From assembly GCA_002729885.1 (NCBI GenBank), contig PBUB01000031.1, positions 62,001-126,000 on the forward strand: DNA of 64,000 nt. The letters are read 5' to 3'. Under the pieces are notes generated by a model, which saw only the letters and a list, made by a program, of their open reading frames with translations, was not told where the DNA came from and did no database searches. The translations under genes and the position numbers were made by a program. Shown in pieces: positions 44,804 through 53,094 of the stretch; positions within the stretch are counted from its first letter, which is position 1; each line of letters starts with the position of its first letter. Source of the DNA: Spirochaetaceae bacterium (GTDB lineage Bacteria > Spirochaetota > Leptospiria > Leptospirales > Leptonemataceae).

Positions 44804-46231
44804 TTGGAAACATCAGAAGAAAAAGGGCCTCACCGTCAGGTGCACTTTGAACTGAATGTTCAAAACGATATGATTGCCACGCTTCGTCTGCGCGGCCATC
44901 CGGATCCCTCTTTTACTCCCACCGGGATCTATCAGGCCTTAAACGAACACAATATCAAATATGGAGTGGATCAGCAGGCCATTGAGAAAGCTGTCCATAC
45001 AGTCAGAAATAGCATCGAGCCAGTTCACCTGGAAACTATTGTTGCAAGAGGCCAGGAACCTTTTGCCGGAGTAGATGGTACCTATCATCGTCTGGTAAGA
45101 GAAACCAACAAAGTGAACATCCGCGAAGACGGAAAGGCTGACTTTCGCAATATTGAAAAGTTTGTTACCGTGGACAAAGGTCAGCCCGTGGTTGAGATCA
45201 TTCCGGCCACCCCTGGCCGACCGGGCTACAATCTCTACGGAGATGAGATTCAGCCAGAGCCTCCTAAGCCGGCTCCCCGAAAACCAGGAAAGAACATCAG
45301 CCAGGTACCTGGATCCAATCAGTACATCGCTCGCATCCATGGCATCTACGTGGATGATGGTGAGTCCATAGATATAAGCCCGGAGCTACTGGTGGAAGGG
45401 AATGCTGGTCTGGAATCCGGAAACATCGAATACGACGGAAACGTTCGCATTCTGGGCAACATTGAACGAGGTACCCAGGTTCGCGTGGGCGGTAATCTAT
45501 TCGTGGGAGGAACCATCGAATCCGGTCATTTGAAAGTTGCAGGAGACATCGAGGTAAAACAGGGAATTAATACCGCCCGGCAGGGCACCATGCAATGTAG
45601 CGGAAGCATTCATTCTACTTACATAGAGAACTCTGTTGTCATTTGCGATGGAAGCCTCTATATTCAGAAATCCATTCTTTCCAGCTATGTAATTTCTCAT
45701 GAAAACGTGGAACTGGAAACCGGTGGCTCTGTTGTGGCCGGAAGCGAAGTAGTGTGCTTTGGAAATCTGTCTGTGGATCACCTGGGAAGTAAAGCAGGTA
45801 GCGTCACTCGTCTCTTTATGGGGACGCATTACAAAAATACCCGACAATGGGAACATTCAAAAAAGGAACTGGAAGGTCTGGATCAGAGTCTGGAATCGCT
45901 GACGCACAAATTAAAGCAATATAGAGACAAAGTGCAGAGATATCGCGGCAATCCTCCGGTTGCGCTTCAGGCTGAGATTCGTCAGTCATTCAGAGAATAC
46001 AAAGAAGAGCTGGCCAAACAGAAGAGAGCTACTGGCATATATAATTATCTTTCCAAACATAGAAGCAATCCCGATCTACTGCAGGTTACTGTGCGAAACC
46101 TGGTACATCCTGGGGCAGAGATTCGTTATCACGGACATACCGAGAAATTCACAGTGGAGTCCTCGGCCACGGTCCTGGAATTCTTTCCGGGAGAACAGAA
46201 GCCCACGATTAAGGCCTATAAACCAAATTAG
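44804..46231 (+). CDS. FapA-type DUF342 protein
   Basis: The 475-residue protein has the DUF342/FapA layout. An N-terminal domain includes LETIVARGQEPFAGVDGTYH and VVEIIPATPGRPGYNLYGDEI. The right-handed beta-helix follows at about 195-345, with repeated IEYDGNVRILGNIERGTQV and RVGGNLFVGGTIESG turns. A coiled coil (LDQSLESLTHKLKQYRDKVQ) and a C-terminal beta domain complete it. Homologues in other bacteria affect cell polarity, surface structures and regulation, and the mechanism is unclear. The TTG start at 44804 follows GGGGGCGGA; the next ATG (44870) would remove part of the N-terminal domain. Cytoplasmic location is inferred. Confidence 0.88.
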   Translation: METSEEKGPHRQVHFELNVQNDMIATLRLRGHPDPSFTPTGIYQALNEHNIKYGVDQQAIEKAVHTVRNSIEPVHLETIVARGQEPFAGVDGTYHRLVRETNKVNIREDGKADFRNIEKFVTVDKGQPVVEIIPATPGRPGYNLYGDEIQPEPPKPAPRKPGKNISQVPGSNQYIARIHGIYVDDGESIDISPELLVEGNAGLESGNIEYDGNVRILGNIERGTQVRVGGNLFVGGTIESGHLKVAGDIEVKQGINTARQGTMQCSGSIHSTYIENSVVICDGSLYIQKSILSSYVISHENVELETGGSVVAGSEVVCFGNLSVDHLGSKAGSVTRLFMGTHYKNTRQWEHSKKELEGLDQSLESLTHKLKQYRDKVQRYRGNPPVALQAEIRQSFREYKEELAKQKRATGIYNYLSKHRSNPDLLQVTVRNLVHPGAEIRYHGHTEKFTVESSATVLEFFPGEQKPTIKAYKPN

Positions 46232-46569
46232 GCCATTACACATTTGGTGCGCCCTTCTGTAGATTTCAGTTTGCCGGCCCCCATCTGTAGATTTCAGTTT
46301 TCCAGCCCTGCGAAACCTTTGCCTTTGCTGGATGTCGAGGCTTCGGACCGCATAAAAAATGATGGACTGATTTCTGGATAGTTCAGAATCTCCGATCATC
46401 GGTGTTGCCAACGAAAGACGGCAATCAGACCAATGGTAATCTAACACTCCAACAAGCTTTCGCTGAATCTATAAAAAGGGCCTTCCAGGCCATTCCTTTT
46501 GCGACTTCGTCGCAATCCATACCTTTAATTTGAGACTCCGTTTTGATCGGAGCAGCACAGGAGTGTACT
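46232..46569. other. Gene-free stretch with direct repeats and hairpins
   Basis: No credible gene is seen. The 17-mer TCTGTAGATTTCAGTTT occurs twice, at 46256-46272 and 46284-46300 (28-bp period), suggesting paired binding sites. Hairpins GGCCT/AGGCC (46479-46491, followed by ATTCCTTTT) and TTGCGAC/GTCGCAA (46499-46515) could end transcription or form the leader of the DHFR-like gene. The TTC-looped GCGAC hairpin is of the same style as those in the repeat region at 1740-2445. Confidence 0.6.
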
Positions 46570-47118
46570 GTGAAAGAGATTGTTTATCATGTTGCCACAT
46601 CGCTGGATGGGTTTATCGCGCATTCAGATGGTTCTATAGATGGATTTGCCATGGATGGACCGCATCTGCCTGACTATCTGAATGCATTGAAAAATTACGC
46701 AGTAGCAATCATGGGACGAAAGACCTATGAATTTGGCTATAGCTATGGCCTTCAGCCTGGTCAGAATCCCTATCCAAATATGGAGACTTATGTATTCTCC
46801 AGTAGTCTGCAAATGCCAGAGGATGGCCTGGATGGGCCCCCGGAGATTCATACCGTTCGCGAGGATTTTATTCCCCGGATACTGGAACTCAAAAAATCGG
46901 CAAAAGGCCCCATCTATCTGTGCGGTGGAGGGCAGTTTGCCGGTCTGCTGATGCAGGAAGCTCTTGTGGATCGGCTTATCCTCAAGCTAAATCCGGTAAC
47001 GTTTGGAAGCGGTCTGCCTCTGTGGGGAACGGAGTCCGGAACCATAAATCACTGGAAAGTCATGCACCAGAAGGTCTATGAGAATGGAGTGATGCTTCTG
47101 GAGTACAGTCGACTTTGA
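46570..47118 (+). CDS. Dihydrofolate-reductase-fold (RibD C-terminal-like) protein
   Basis: The 182-residue protein belongs to the DHFR/RibD-C oxidoreductase fold. It has VYHVATSLDGFIAHSDGSIDG at the start, then VAIMGRKTYEFG, TYVFSSSLQMP and the NADPH-loop stretch GPIYLCGGGQFAGLLMQ, ending with LILKLNPVTFGSGLPLWG. It is not a canonical DHFR; the family is widespread and substrates are usually unknown. Start: GTG 46570 with AGGAG six bases upstream is preferred over TTG 46543. Its last 43 bp overlap the 3' end of the convergent acyltransferase gene. Confidence 0.87.
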   Translation: MKEIVYHVATSLDGFIAHSDGSIDGFAMDGPHLPDYLNALKNYAVAIMGRKTYEFGYSYGLQPGQNPYPNMETYVFSSSLQMPEDGLDGPPEIHTVREDFIPRILELKKSAKGPIYLCGGGQFAGLLMQEALVDRLILKLNPVTFGSGLPLWGTESGTINHWKVMHQKVYENGVMLLEYSRL

Positions 47119-48287
47119 GTAACCTGGCCAGTCTCCGGACGGTTTTTCCTCCGGAGGCTGGCGAGAATCCAGGCAAAAACAAAAACCAGGGCAACGGAAA
47201 TCGCGGATCCCAGAATATGCAGGCCTCGGGAATGGAAAGCCAGTGAAAGCAGTGCTACAGCAAAAGACAGAATCGTTCCTATAGCAAAGATCTCCAGGGA
47301 ATGCTGCCCCACCCTTGCAATTGCAGTGGCGGGTCCTCCCCTGAGCCAGGCTGAGTCCACTAAAACATATCTTTGCCAGAGGATCATCAAAGCGAAAAAA
47401 TGTAAGAGCAACACTGGCTCCAGAAAGCGCTTGTTAATTCCAATATAGTCCAGGATGTGAAGATCTCTGGTCCACCAGAGAGACAATCGCAGGGCTGTAG
47501 CAAGTGCGAAAACTATCCAGGAGAGCGCAACGGAGACCTCACCGGGACGCCAGCGAAGCCCCTTCCTCCAACCCAGACCGCGCCATAGCCCTATGACATA
47601 CAAAAACTGCCAGCTTCCAGGGAAGAAAGACCATCGCACAGAGGAAGAGACATGGCCTGGTCCCTCCAGATAGTGTAGCAAAAGCGAAATCAGATAGATA
47701 GCTCCACTCCCGACCAGCGAAGCCCGCGGCCATCTGGACAGCAATACCAGCATGGCCGGTGTACAGAGAAGCAAAACCAGATAAAGAGGCAGAATATTGA
47801 TGTAGCTGGGCTGCAAGCGAAGTAGCAGCACATCCAGGATGGTGGCCATCGGATCATCGGAAAGATGCATGAGATCCGCTTTCGCGGCCGCCGGGCCATC
47901 CACAGGTATTAAAACGTAAAGAAGAAAGACAGCCAGAACAATCAGGATCTGAAGCAGGTAGATTTTGCCCACTCTCCTGGCCACTGCCAATACCACCGCA
48001 ATCCTTTCCCCGCTCAGGATTCGCGGGCTAAAAACAATAGCCATGCTAATTCCAGAAAGAAATACAAACAGTTCTGCCGAGTCCGAAAGCCCGGGATGCA
48101 GATACCGAATTGTTGGGATTGGATAATAGATGGATGCTATTTGCTGGGCATGGTTCAGCAATATGGATAGCAATGCGAATCCCCGCAAAAAGTCGATGCG
48201 AGGGTCCCTCTCTGTAGCGCCGGACTGTGCTGTCTTCCCAGCAGCAGAGCCGGCGAAAGCAAGGACTGAGCCAGAATCAACGGTCAC
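47076..48287 (-). CDS. OpgC-like multipass membrane acyltransferase
   Basis: A 403-residue protein with about ten TM helices. The N-terminal signature RDPRIDFLRGFALLSILLNH (DFLRG plus His) and ELFVFLSGISMAIVFSPRIL match the OpgC/acyltransferase-3 group, which O-acylates glucans or other envelope carbohydrates. The C-terminal helices include ARVGQHSLEIFAIGTILSFAV, also typical. The first 28 residues are polar and poorly conserved, so an internal start is possible. No glucan synthase (OpgGH) lies in the window, so the acceptor is unknown. The 3' end overlaps the convergent DHFR-like gene by 43 bp. Confidence 0.82.
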   Translation of the reverse strand: MTVDSGSVLAFAGSAAGKTAQSGATERDPRIDFLRGFALLSILLNHAQQIASIYYPIPTIRYLHPGLSDSAELFVFLSGISMAIVFSPRILSGERIAVVLAVARRVGKIYLLQILIVLAVFLLYVLIPVDGPAAAKADLMHLSDDPMATILDVLLLRLQPSYINILPLYLVLLLCTPAMLVLLSRWPRASLVGSGAIYLISLLLHYLEGPGHVSSSVRWSFFPGSWQFLYVIGLWRGLGWRKGLRWRPGEVSVALSWIVFALATALRLSLWWTRDLHILDYIGINKRFLEPVLLLHFFALMILWQRYVLVDSAWLRGGPATAIARVGQHSLEIFAIGTILSFAVALLSLAFHSRGLHILGSAISVALVFVFAWILASLRRKNRPETGQVTQSRLYSRSITPFS

Positions 48288-48347
48288 AGCACCTGATTAG
48301 TGCAATACCTCTGGCCATCAAGCATTTGAACCTTTAATATCGCTGAA

Positions 48348-49589
48348 CTATCGCTTCATCCCCAGCTGATATTCTACGGTTTGCATGCGTCCGTTTTCCA
48401 TCTCGCGCCAGGTACCGTGCTTCTTGTTCTGAACGAAATTTCCTTCGCCCACAACCTGCCCTCCCGGACCGTATAGCTTCCAGGGGCCATTCTTAAAAAT
48501 GGCCGAAGTATGGATTCGGTCCTCCTTCTGGTCATATTTCACCAGGCCCATGGACAGAGGGCCTTCCGCAGATTTTCGTCCGTTTTCGTATAGAACTGCA
48601 TACTTGGGCGAGAAATCATTTCCTTCGAAGCGAAATTGAAAAACGATATTTCCGGATTTATCCCAGAAGGTCCACATACCCTGCCTTGTATGGTTTCTGG
48701 GACCCATGGCCATTTTATCGCCGGTTTCATAATACTCCGTCCAGGTGCCGTTTCGCTTACCTGTGGCTGGATTGTAGGAACCTTCCGTAAAAAGTTTGCC
48801 GTTTTCATGGTAGATCTTCCAGGTTCCAATGCGCTTTTCGCACTTCGTTTTATCCCCGTCCGGAGGATTCTGCAGACATGCCAGGTCAGCCCGATAGTCC
48901 CCTTTTGCCATGGGCTCACCGTTGGGATGATAAAATGCGGCCGGGCCATCTTTCAGACCCTTTCTATATTCACCTTCGAAGCCTTTATAGATATCGCCAT
49001 CCTGAGACTTCATGCATTCTGTCCATTGTCCCTGTTTATCATCCTCTACATAACGTCCGGTGGATATGCAATCGCTGTCTGCAGCCAGTCGTTCTTCCCA
49101 TGTTCCGGTTTTCTTACCGTTACTGTTTTGACCCCTGGCTCTCCAGTCCTTTGTACCTGGAAAATACAGGGTATCCTGACCGTTCTGCAATCCATTCTGA
49201 TACATTACTTCCCGAATCATCTGGCCTTCCTGACTGTAGAAAGTCCACATTCCTTCCCGCTTACCGGCTTTATACTCCCCTTCTCCAAGCTTTCCACCCG
49301 CCGAGTAGAACTGGACCCAGTGGCCTTCTTCCGCCAGTTGAAGCATTCGCTTTTCATCAAAGCCTTCTGCATCGGAACAGCTGACTCCCGAAGGAAGAGA
49401 CACCGGCCCTTTTTGAACAATATCACCAGTATCTTTCTTGTAATGTACACGTATTGCCTGAGATCCTTCACAGAAGATATCTGCGATCTTTCCCGGCTGC
49501 TTTTCATCCACGGATGCAGTCTTGCAATAGACCAATCCGGCCAGGGCAAGCATTGAAAGGAACGTAGCAGTCTTTCTGAGAAATTGCAT
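48348..49589 (-). CDS. MORN-repeat lipoprotein
   Basis: The 413-residue product has a signal peptide with a spirochaetal lipobox (ALAGLVYC, cysteine at residue 22). The mature protein carries about nine MORN_2 (toxin-antitoxin YwqK-like) repeats of the form GxWxxYxxxGxxxxEGxYxxGxKxG, for example GHWVQFYSAGGKLGEGEYKAG and GTWKIYHENGKLFTEGSY. Such repeats mediate protein or membrane contacts; no enzymatic function is implied. The start codon is only 19 bp from that of the divergent lipoprotein gene and has no visible SD. A long ORF on the opposite strand is an artefact of the repeats. Confidence 0.85.
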   Translation of the reverse strand: MQFLRKTATFLSMLALAGLVYCKTASVDEKQPGKIADIFCEGSQAIRVHYKKDTGDIVQKGPVSLPSGVSCSDAEGFDEKRMLQLAEEGHWVQFYSAGGKLGEGEYKAGKREGMWTFYSQEGQMIREVMYQNGLQNGQDTLYFPGTKDWRARGQNSNGKKTGTWEERLAADSDCISTGRYVEDDKQGQWTECMKSQDGDIYKGFEGEYRKGLKDGPAAFYHPNGEPMAKGDYRADLACLQNPPDGDKTKCEKRIGTWKIYHENGKLFTEGSYNPATGKRNGTWTEYYETGDKMAMGPRNHTRQGMWTFWDKSGNIVFQFRFEGNDFSPKYAVLYENGRKSAEGPLSMGLVKYDQKEDRIHTSAIFKNGPWKLYGPGGQVVGEGNFVQNKKHGTWREMENGRMQTVEYQLGMKR

Positions 49590-49608
49590 AGGGAAAGAGG
49601 AGCAGACG

Positions 49609-50322
49609 GTGCAGAGAATGGCAAGACATTTCGCGATAGTGGCATACCTTACTACAGCAATAGGATTTGTGGCATGCTCGGCGCCGGGCCCGGTACTACC
49701 GGAAGTGTCCGGTGAACCTGCCAGCCCTGTGGCCTACGAAATGGAAGTAATTTCTCATCGATTCAAGCACAATATCGCTGCTTTCCTCAACATTCAGGAC
49801 GGCGGCCGCACGGAACTCTGGCAGCTTTCTATGAGCGATGAAGGGAAGATCCATATGTTTCAATACATCGGCCGTAGCTTCGGCTCTGCGAATCCGGTGT
49901 TTCGAGCCGAGAAATGCTTCCTATATGCCAAAGACATGCCGGATTCGGATCTGGTGCCCCTGGAAGTGTTTACCTGCGATCATCTGGCGATCCAGCTCCA
50001 GCCGGGAAATTGCCAGGATTGCAAGGTTACGGCTCTGCCATCTTATTCCGAGGATGTCACTGAAGCGTCCACTTTCCTTACCGGGAAACACCTGAATTCG
50101 ATTCCTGCAGGCCGGTACATTGGCAAAAAAATGGATGCATTTAGCGACCATACTCAGGTATGGTACTGGGGCTTGCAGCGAGATACCATGCCTGCTGCAG
50201 GAACCGTAACGTCTGGCGGCAAAGTCAGGACAGTCCTGGACGGTTTTGTCCAGGTTGAGCCAGGCGATGGGTCGGAGCGAATCAGCATTCCACTCCCGGA
50301 ACCGGATAACAGCCTCTTCTAG
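49609..50322 (+). CDS. Lipoprotein of unknown function
   Basis: A 237-residue exported protein. The leader (AIVAYLTTAIGFVACS) ends in lipobox FVAC. The mature part is beta-rich, with four further cysteines (EKCFLYA, VFTCDHL, GNCQDCKV) that could form disulfides or bind metal; CQDC is a close pair. No family is recognised. The GTG start at 49609 has AGGAG six bases upstream and is preferred over ATG 49618. It is transcribed divergently from the MORN lipoprotein with 19 bp between start codons. Confidence 0.7.
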   Translation: MQRMARHFAIVAYLTTAIGFVACSAPGPVLPEVSGEPASPVAYEMEVISHRFKHNIAAFLNIQDGGRTELWQLSMSDEGKIHMFQYIGRSFGSANPVFRAEKCFLYAKDMPDSDLVPLEVFTCDHLAIQLQPGNCQDCKVTALPSYSEDVTEASTFLTGKHLNSIPAGRYIGKKMDAFSDHTQVWYWGLQRDTMPAAGTVTSGGKVRTVLDGFVQVEPGDGSERISIPLPEPDNSLF

Positions 50323-50466
50323 GGAAATTGGGAGTTGTCGGGAATTATCTGATCGAAAGGCCAGGAGTCTGGCCCCGACTCGTTTTCAGATTCGGAACAA
50401 AATTCGAACAGGGGAACTCTTTTACTTCCCTGAAATTTTAGTTTTATTATACTCGGGAAAACAACT

Positions 50467-51309
50467 ATGCCAACAGTAGACGAATACATCGAGCAAATTC
50501 GAGATCTTGCCATTATCCCTCCGGTACTGGTATCTGTTCTGAGCCTTCCGGACGATACAGATCTATCCTTCGGGAAACTGGAAAACATGGTGCAGTCAGA
50601 CCAGGTGCTGGTGGCTCGAATGCTGAAGCTGGCCAACTCGCCCTTCTACAGTCGCGGAAACCGGGTCACCGGGATTCGACAGGTCATTACTCGACTGGGA
50701 TTTCGCACAGTGCGCTCCATGGTGGCCATTGCCCTGGCTGATTCCATTTTCATGCACGGGAATTATCGCAAATTCAAAGATGAAGTATGGACCCATTCCA
50801 TAGCTACCGGTGTTCTGGCTCACTACCTGGCCCATGAATACAAAATGAAGGAATATGAAGACTTCGCACTGGTAGCCGGGTTGCTTCTGGACCTGGGGAA
50901 AGTGGTATTGAACTCCCTGGACAGAAAAAAATACATTGAAGTGCTGACTGAATTCCTGGATGAAGGACAGACGAAGCCTATCGAGGAAATCGAAGAGAAG
51001 CATTTTGGCGTTCGCTCAGAAATTATCGCAGTGGAGGCGGCAAGACTCTGGCAGCTGCCACCTTCGGTGATCGAAATCCTGGAAGAAAGGCCTCAAAAAA
51101 TAGAAGAACAAAAGGATTTGTCTAAATTATTGAACCTGGCCGATCTACTGGTTCGTAAACTGGGCTTTGGCAAATGTCAGTCCCACCATGAGAGCGAACT
51201 GGAACAGTACGCCGAGTTTTACGGCATTACTCTGAGCGAAGAGTATCTGGAGACCAAGAAGAAACAGATTGAAGGCGATGGACTGTATCAATTCTGTCTG
51301 AGCCTGTAG
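50467..51309 (+). CDS. HDOD-domain signalling protein
   Basis: A 280-residue protein consisting almost entirely of an HDOD domain: LAIIPPVLVSVLSLPDD, MVQSDQVLVARMLKLANSPFY, IRQVITRLGFRTVRSMVAIAL and WTHSIATGVLAHYLAHEY. The HD metal dyad is replaced (VAGLLLDLGKVVL), as usual for HDOD, so it is non-catalytic and acts as a regulatory or scaffold protein in signal transduction. A TATTATACT-like -10 element lies just upstream in the AT-rich leader (about 50440-50456). There is no cyclase or phosphodiesterase domain fused. Confidence 0.92.
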   Translation: MPTVDEYIEQIRDLAIIPPVLVSVLSLPDDTDLSFGKLENMVQSDQVLVARMLKLANSPFYSRGNRVTGIRQVITRLGFRTVRSMVAIALADSIFMHGNYRKFKDEVWTHSIATGVLAHYLAHEYKMKEYEDFALVAGLLLDLGKVVLNSLDRKKYIEVLTEFLDEGQTKPIEEIEEKHFGVRSEIIAVEAARLWQLPPSVIEILEERPQKIEEQKDLSKLLNLADLLVRKLGFGKCQSHHESELEQYAEFYGITLSEEYLETKKKQIEGDGLYQFCLSL

Positions 51310-51380
51310 AATTCTCTCCCCTGCCGATTTTCGACCAATCCGAAAAATAACGGAGTTCACTCCGCAAGCAGGGAAGAGAT

Positions 51381-52295
51381 ATGCAAGAGCTGGATGCGAT
51401 TCAGTTAAATTTCAGTAAAGATAGCCTTTTTCTACTCAACGTAATCCTGGGCCTGGTCATGTTTGGCGTGGCCCTGGATCTCACGGTTCACGACTTTCGC
51501 AGACTATTGCGGGCCCCACTGGCTCCGGTCATTGGATTGATCAGTCAATTCGTGATTCTCCCTGCACTTTCTTTTGGTCTTACTCAGGTTCTGGATCTTC
51601 GTCCATCCCTCGCACTGGGTGTCATTCTGGTGGCAGCCTGTCCGGGTGGAAACATATCCAACTTTATCGCGCATCTGGCCAAGGGATCCACTGCTCTTTC
51701 GGTGAGCATGACGGCCCTTTCTACAGCCATCGCCATTTTCATGACTCCGCTCAATATTTCCTTCTGGGCCAGTCTGGACCCTGGCACCAGCAAGCTACTT
51801 ACAGAATTGAGCGTGGATCCCCTGGAACTTTTTGGCACAGTGGTTATGCTTCTCGGTATCCCGCTGATACTGGGTATGTGGATTCATCATAAATATCCAG
51901 CAGCGGCACATAAGCTTCGAAAGCCCTTTCGCATTTTTTCGCTGATCTTCTTTGGAGGATTTGTCCTGGCAGCCCTGGGAGCAAACTGGGATCATTTCAT
52001 GAAGTACATCGGCGCTGTTTTTGGCCTGGTGCTAGTTCACAATGCCCTGGCGATTTCCATGGGCTATACGGCCAGCTTTCTTGCCCGACTGGAAGAACAG
52101 GATCGAAGAGCTGTAAGTATCGAAGTGGGAATCCAGAACTCCGGACTGGGGCTGACTCTAATCTTTACGTTCTTTAACGGAAATGGTGGCATGGCCCTTG
52201 TGGCTGCCTGGTGGGGCATCTGGCATATTGTTGCCGGTATGAGTCTGGCTCTATTCTGGTCCAGGTTTCCTCCCAAAGGCCAGAGCGTAAATTGA
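51381..52295 (+). CDS. Bile acid:sodium symporter (BASS) family transporter
   Basis: A 304-residue inner-membrane transporter with nine to ten helices. It shows LVMFGVALDLTVHDFRRLL, LGVILVAACPGGNISNFIAH (the family CPGG-xxSN crossover, sodium-binding), LLGIPLILGMWIH and EVGIQNSGLGLTLIF (E-G-x-QN-xG motif). Members import organic anions with Na+, including bile acids, pyruvate and pantoate; the substrate here is unknown. AGGGA precedes ATG 51381. Its stop overlaps the start of the TauE-like gene (TGATG), so the two transporters are coupled. Confidence 0.92.
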   Translation: MQELDAIQLNFSKDSLFLLNVILGLVMFGVALDLTVHDFRRLLRAPLAPVIGLISQFVILPALSFGLTQVLDLRPSLALGVILVAACPGGNISNFIAHLAKGSTALSVSMTALSTAIAIFMTPLNISFWASLDPGTSKLLTELSVDPLELFGTVVMLLGIPLILGMWIHHKYPAAAHKLRKPFRIFSLIFFGGFVLAALGANWDHFMKYIGAVFGLVLVHNALAISMGYTASFLARLEEQDRRAVSIEVGIQNSGLGLTLIFTFFNGNGGMALVAAWWGIWHIVAGMSLALFWSRFPPKGQSVN

Positions 52296-53089
52296 TGACT
52301 CAGGAGCAGATAGTTACAGCCCTGATTATCGTGGCTCTAATTGGGCCCGGCATTACCATCGCAGGAATTACGGGCTTTGGCGGTATGGTCATCACCCTGG
52401 CCGCCGGAAGCCTGCTATTTACTCTGGATCAAATCTCTGCTGCAGCCCTGCTTGCGAATTTGATTGTTAGCGCCTACGTTCTGGGCAGCGATTTGCATCA
52501 TGTGAATCGCCCGGTACTCTTTCGACTGATTGTTCCCTTTATGGTGCCCGGTGTGCTTGCAGGAATCTTTCTTCGAGAGATGCTCATTCCACTGCCTGCC
52601 ATGCTGGGGGTCTTTCTATTGTTGATTGTGCCCTATCGATTCTATCGCGAGCGAAGGGATCTTTCTTCTGGAGCGGAAAAGGAACCGGACAACCGCAGCA
52701 TGCATGAACGAGGACATCATGCTGCTCGAAGCCTGGCAGGTAGGCTTTGGACTGCCTCGGCCGGATTTGTACAGGGATGGATGAATACCGGCGGTCCGCT
52801 GCTGGTGTATGGTCTGGCAAGAGCCGGACTTTCACCCAGATCCTTTCGCGCTACTTTGATGGCCATCTGGACTGTAATCAATACAGGGGTCATGATCAGT
52901 CATGTGATATCCGGAGAATTCGGGAAGGAGCAGTTGTACCAGACAGCCTTTGTGATCCCCACCCTGCCAATATTCTACGGGATCGGGAACTATCTACATC
53001 ATCGCATTCCCACGAAACAGTTCAATTCAGTAATCTACGGATTGCTTACGCTGATGGGGCTTTTTCTGGTGATTCGCTCTGTGACTTGA
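52295..53089 (+). CDS. TauE/SafE-family membrane exporter
   Basis: A 264-residue protein with about eight helices. It contains the two family half-repeats ITIAGITGFGGMVITLAAG and FVQGWMNTGGPLLVYGLA (GFGG/NTGGP), separated by a hydrophilic loop rich in His and Arg (RSMHERGHHAARS). TauE/SafE proteins export sulfoacetate, sulfite or related anions. Start: ATG 52295 overlaps the BASS gene stop by one base; the frame is open further up but lies inside the upstream gene. Its stop is 5 bp from the convergent receiver-cyclase gene. Confidence 0.9.
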   Translation: MTQEQIVTALIIVALIGPGITIAGITGFGGMVITLAAGSLLFTLDQISAAALLANLIVSAYVLGSDLHHVNRPVLFRLIVPFMVPGVLAGIFLREMLIPLPAMLGVFLLLIVPYRFYRERRDLSSGAEKEPDNRSMHERGHHAARSLAGRLWTASAGFVQGWMNTGGPLLVYGLARAGLSPRSFRATLMAIWTVINTGVMISHVISGEFGKEQLYQTAFVIPTLPIFYGIGNYLHHRIPTKQFNSVIYGLLTLMGLFLVIRSVT

Positions 53090-53094
53090 AAGTC

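Noticed and set aside
48636..49556. 306-residue open frame on the plus strand opposite the MORN lipoprotein gene
   Set aside because: It is the antisense shadow of regularly repeated MORN codons; it has no SD, no domain and the minus-strand product has a signal peptide and clear repeats.
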